Part shown: piece after piece, positions 62,286 to 64,000 of the stretch
Numbering within the stretch: position 1 is the stretch's first letter
Layout: every line of letters begins with the position of its first letter
Assembly (NCBI GenBank): GCA_016125215.1
Contig: WGMF01000002.1
Coordinates: 62,001 to 126,000, forward strand
DNA from: Phycisphaera sp.
GTDB lineage: Bacteria > Planctomycetota > Phycisphaerae > Phycisphaerales > Phycisphaeraceae
Direction: 5' to 3'
DNA length: 64,000 nt
Notes under the pieces: model-generated
The model's input: the letters and a program-made list of their open reading frames with translations, nothing else
What the model was told of the DNA's origin: nothing
Database searches by the model: none
Translations under genes and position numbers: made by a program

Positions 62286-63516
62286 TCGTTAATGGATGTG
62301 ATGCTGTCTGTCGAGATTTGATGCGGTACTGACGCGGCGTGGTGCCGTACTCTTTGCAGAACGACCCGTGCAGGAAGTTGGGGGATTTGAAGCCGACCAG
62401 CGGTGCAAGTTCACTGACCGGCTTATTCGTGGTGCGCAGCAGCTGGGCAAAGCGTTCGAGCCTGACTCTGCGCAATTCGGCGTGCATACCCCGACTGTAG
62501 TGTTTGCGGAACAGACGTTCGAGCTTGTAACGCGGCGTCCGCAACGCCGCCGCCACGTCGTCGACGGAAATGTCGTGGTCCAATCGGTCCCAGATATAAC
62601 GGATCGCGCGGGCAACCAGCGGGTGCTCGACGGCGAGGATATCGGTGCTGCGCCGTGTTTCGATTCGGGGTGGGGAGATGTACGTCCTGGTCGGTACGGT
62701 CTTGCCTTCGATCAACCGTTCGAGCAGGTCTATCGCCACACGCATGGCTTCCGTGCGCCCGAGGTCGATCGCCGAGATCGGCTCGCTCATCATCTCACAG
62801 GTCGAGCGGTGGTTGCCTACTGACAGCAGCGCCACGTCCTCCGGGACCGACAAGCCCAGGCGCTTGCACATCATGCTGGCGATGTTCGCGTAGTGATCGC
62901 TGCAGGCCAGGAGCCCCACAGGCTTGGGCAGGGCGCTGAGCCAGTCGATGAACTTGGCGTTGCGACTCTGTAGCCGGGAACACGACGGAGCGGCTTCTCC
63001 GTCGATCCGGTTCCCTTCAATTGTCTTGATGAGATATTGTTCACACCTGCAACCCCGCGCATGGGCTTGTTCAACCAGACCTGTTTCAATCAAGGGCACG
63101 ATGTCCATTGCCCGATGCCCGAACATCGCCAGATCGTGAAAGCCTCGTTCTGCAAAATGGTCTACCGCCATCCGGCCCGCTTGCGTGAAATCGGGTAACA
63201 CCACGGGCACAGCGGTGTCCTCCGGGTGTTCAAGCCGACCTAACCGAACGATCGGGCACCCAAGCTTTCTCAGGCGGATGACTTTGGGCACGGTCGGCAG
63301 GTGGGTGATCAACGCACCCGTCGGTTTGGGTTCACCCGACAAAGTGTCTTCTATGAAGCCCATATTCAACAATCGCCATCCCCGTGCTCGGGCATGTTCG
63401 ACCAAGACCTCAAAAGGCCCGTCATCCAGGTCGAAAGAAGTCTTTGTAGAGAGCATAACGAGAGGCTCATGACGTCTTAAGCGTATATTATTCAAACTCT
63501 TACGTTTCGTAATCAT
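62278..63516 (-). CDS. XylR-like regulator (second, divergent paralogue)
   Basis: 412 aa from ATG 63516 (MITKRKSLNNIR), AGAAAG about 9 bp upstream; the frame is open to 63570. Same architecture as the neighbour: sensor domain (MAVDHFAERGFHDLAMFGH, KPVGLLACSDHYANIASMMCKRLGLSVPEDVALLSVG in part) and C-terminal AraC-type helix-turn-helix pair (ISVDDVAAALRTPRYKLERLF, then VSELAPLVGFKSPNFLHGSFCKEYGTTPRQYR). The two stops overlap by 8 bp tail to tail. It probably controls the secreted gene that begins at the window end. Confidence 0.88.
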   Translation of the reverse strand: MITKRKSLNNIRLRRHEPLVMLSTKTSFDLDDGPFEVLVEHARARGWRLLNMGFIEDTLSGEPKPTGALITHLPTVPKVIRLRKLGCPIVRLGRLEHPEDTAVPVVLPDFTQAGRMAVDHFAERGFHDLAMFGHRAMDIVPLIETGLVEQAHARGCRCEQYLIKTIEGNRIDGEAAPSCSRLQSRNAKFIDWLSALPKPVGLLACSDHYANIASMMCKRLGLSVPEDVALLSVGNHRSTCEMMSEPISAIDLGRTEAMRVAIDLLERLIEGKTVPTRTYISPPRIETRRSTDILAVEHPLVARAIRYIWDRLDHDISVDDVAAALRTPRYKLERLFRKHYSRGMHAELRRVRLERFAQLLRTTNKPVSELAPLVGFKSPNFLHGSFCKEYGTTPRQYRIKSRQTASHPLTIS

Positions 63517-63627
63517 TGTGGGTTTCTTTCTTGAAGAGTCCCCTTGACGGTTGTTCCAACCTCTAGACATTTTACCAGAATAGTATGAAAAGTGGATAAA
63601 ATATGTTTCAGAAATTGAATTGAAAAC

Positions 63628-63643
63628 GCACTAATCGTAGTGC
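63628..63643. promoter_or_regulatory. Candidate operator palindrome
   Basis: GCACTA-ATCG-TAGTGC, a perfect 6-bp-arm palindrome in the AT-rich region between the XylR-like regulator (minus) and the secreted gene (plus). LacI-type operators are short palindromes of this kind. Confidence 0.35.
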
Positions 63644-63836
63644 ATGATAGACCTGCTCACTAGTTGTGTGGGCACGCAATGGTTGTCCTATGAAGGGCAA
63701 TTCGGCTAATTCTCGAATTCAACTCAACCCGGAAGCATAAGTGGAGGACTCAAGCGTGTTTGTTAAGAAGATGGTGACAACGTTGGTGGCTGCTTTATCA
63801 GTTCCTATAAGTAATCCCCTAACAGGAGAAACCAAC

Positions 63837-64000
63837 ATGATTCGAAACCCATTCATCACAAAGAGGAAAACCATGACTCGCAACGCACTACTCATCACCG
63901 CCACCCTGATCGCAGCTCCGTTGCTCGGCCTGGCCGCGACCTCGGCCCAGGCCGCACTCATTACGCAGGACGGCGACAACAGCGCCTCCGAAGACTGGAA
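63837..64000 (+). CDS. Secreted protein, 5' part only
   Basis: The window ends in this gene. Starting at ATG 63837 (AGGAG about 8 bp upstream) the frame is open to the end. An internal ATG at 63873, also with a good GAGG site, begins the signal peptide MTRNALLITATLIAAPLLGLAATSAQA, which has an AQA cleavage site at about residue 39 counted from 63837. A further in-frame GTG at 63756 has GGAGGA upstream, so three start signals are stacked. The mature part starts ALITQDGDNSASEDW. Planctomycete PEP-CTERM or lectin-type secreted proteins begin like this, but the C-terminus is not visible. Confidence 0.55.
   Translation, partial: MIRNPFITKRKTMTRNALLITATLIAAPLLGLAATSAQAALITQDGDNSASEDW

Overview
The window looks like chromosome from a marine-type planctomycete (Planctomycetota, probably Phycisphaerae-like). 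It is GC-rich and encodes an outer-membrane export pair (LptF/LptG type), PilZ proteins, a PEP-CTERM protein, XylR-like sugar regulators that pair a LacI-type sensor with AraC-type helix-turn-helices, DUF1961 and lyase-like secreted proteins, and many dispersed short palindromic repeats. The phylum call rests on this gene mix and not on a marker gene. There is no rRNA, phage or insertion-sequence transposase; two tRNA genes are present (His-GUG and Ala-GGC).

Layout. 0-7 kb: a truncated Xaa-Pro aminopeptidase, ilvC, then a tight four-gene cassette (C39-like peptidase, RimK-like ATP-grasp ligase, GCS2-type carboxylate-amine ligase, N-formylglutamate amidohydrolase) that should make or trim an unknown small peptide. 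6.5-15 kb: fatty acid desaturase with divergent AraC regulator, metallophosphoesterase, a secreted DUF255 thioredoxin-like protein fused to a DsbD-alpha-like domain, tatD, PilZ and a CapD-like nucleotide-sugar dehydratase. 15-23 kb: rph, two LptF/LptG permeases and a repeat-invaded carB. 23-36 kb: PilZ, lipoprotein, OmpA-like protein, amidohydrolase, sugar-alcohol dehydrogenase, URO-D-like protein, guaA, aroB, and an ExbD/TonB-like pair without an adjacent ExbB. 36-45 kb: tRNA-His, CheV, then a surface-glycan cluster (sulfotransferase, GT9, O-antigen-ligase-like protein, radical SAM, GT4, membrane protein). 45-52 kb: GNAT, lipoprotein, clpP, ABC permease, SCO1, DUF420, two TPR-like membrane proteins, a Ca/Na antiporter and tRNA-Ala. 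52-64 kb: an accessory carbohydrate island with a four-gene secreted operon on the minus strand, a PEP-CTERM protein, two XylR-like regulators and the start of another secreted protein.

The most unusual signal is the behaviour of the repeats. Short tandem arrays (period 7-10) and palindromes lie between genes, often as inverted pairs, and also sit in frame inside conserved genes. carB carries two related 99-bp elements read in the same frame, plus a third palindromic insert. guaA has a 7-nt tandem array read as about 14 extra residues. A GT4 glycosyltransferase has a 120-bp insert bounded by 9-bp direct repeats. A URO-D-like gene and a TonB-like gene contain perfect hairpins. This resembles the Rickettsia palindromic elements, which also tolerate translation, but the sequence families here are different. 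All comparisons with other proteins are from memory of the families; no search was run.
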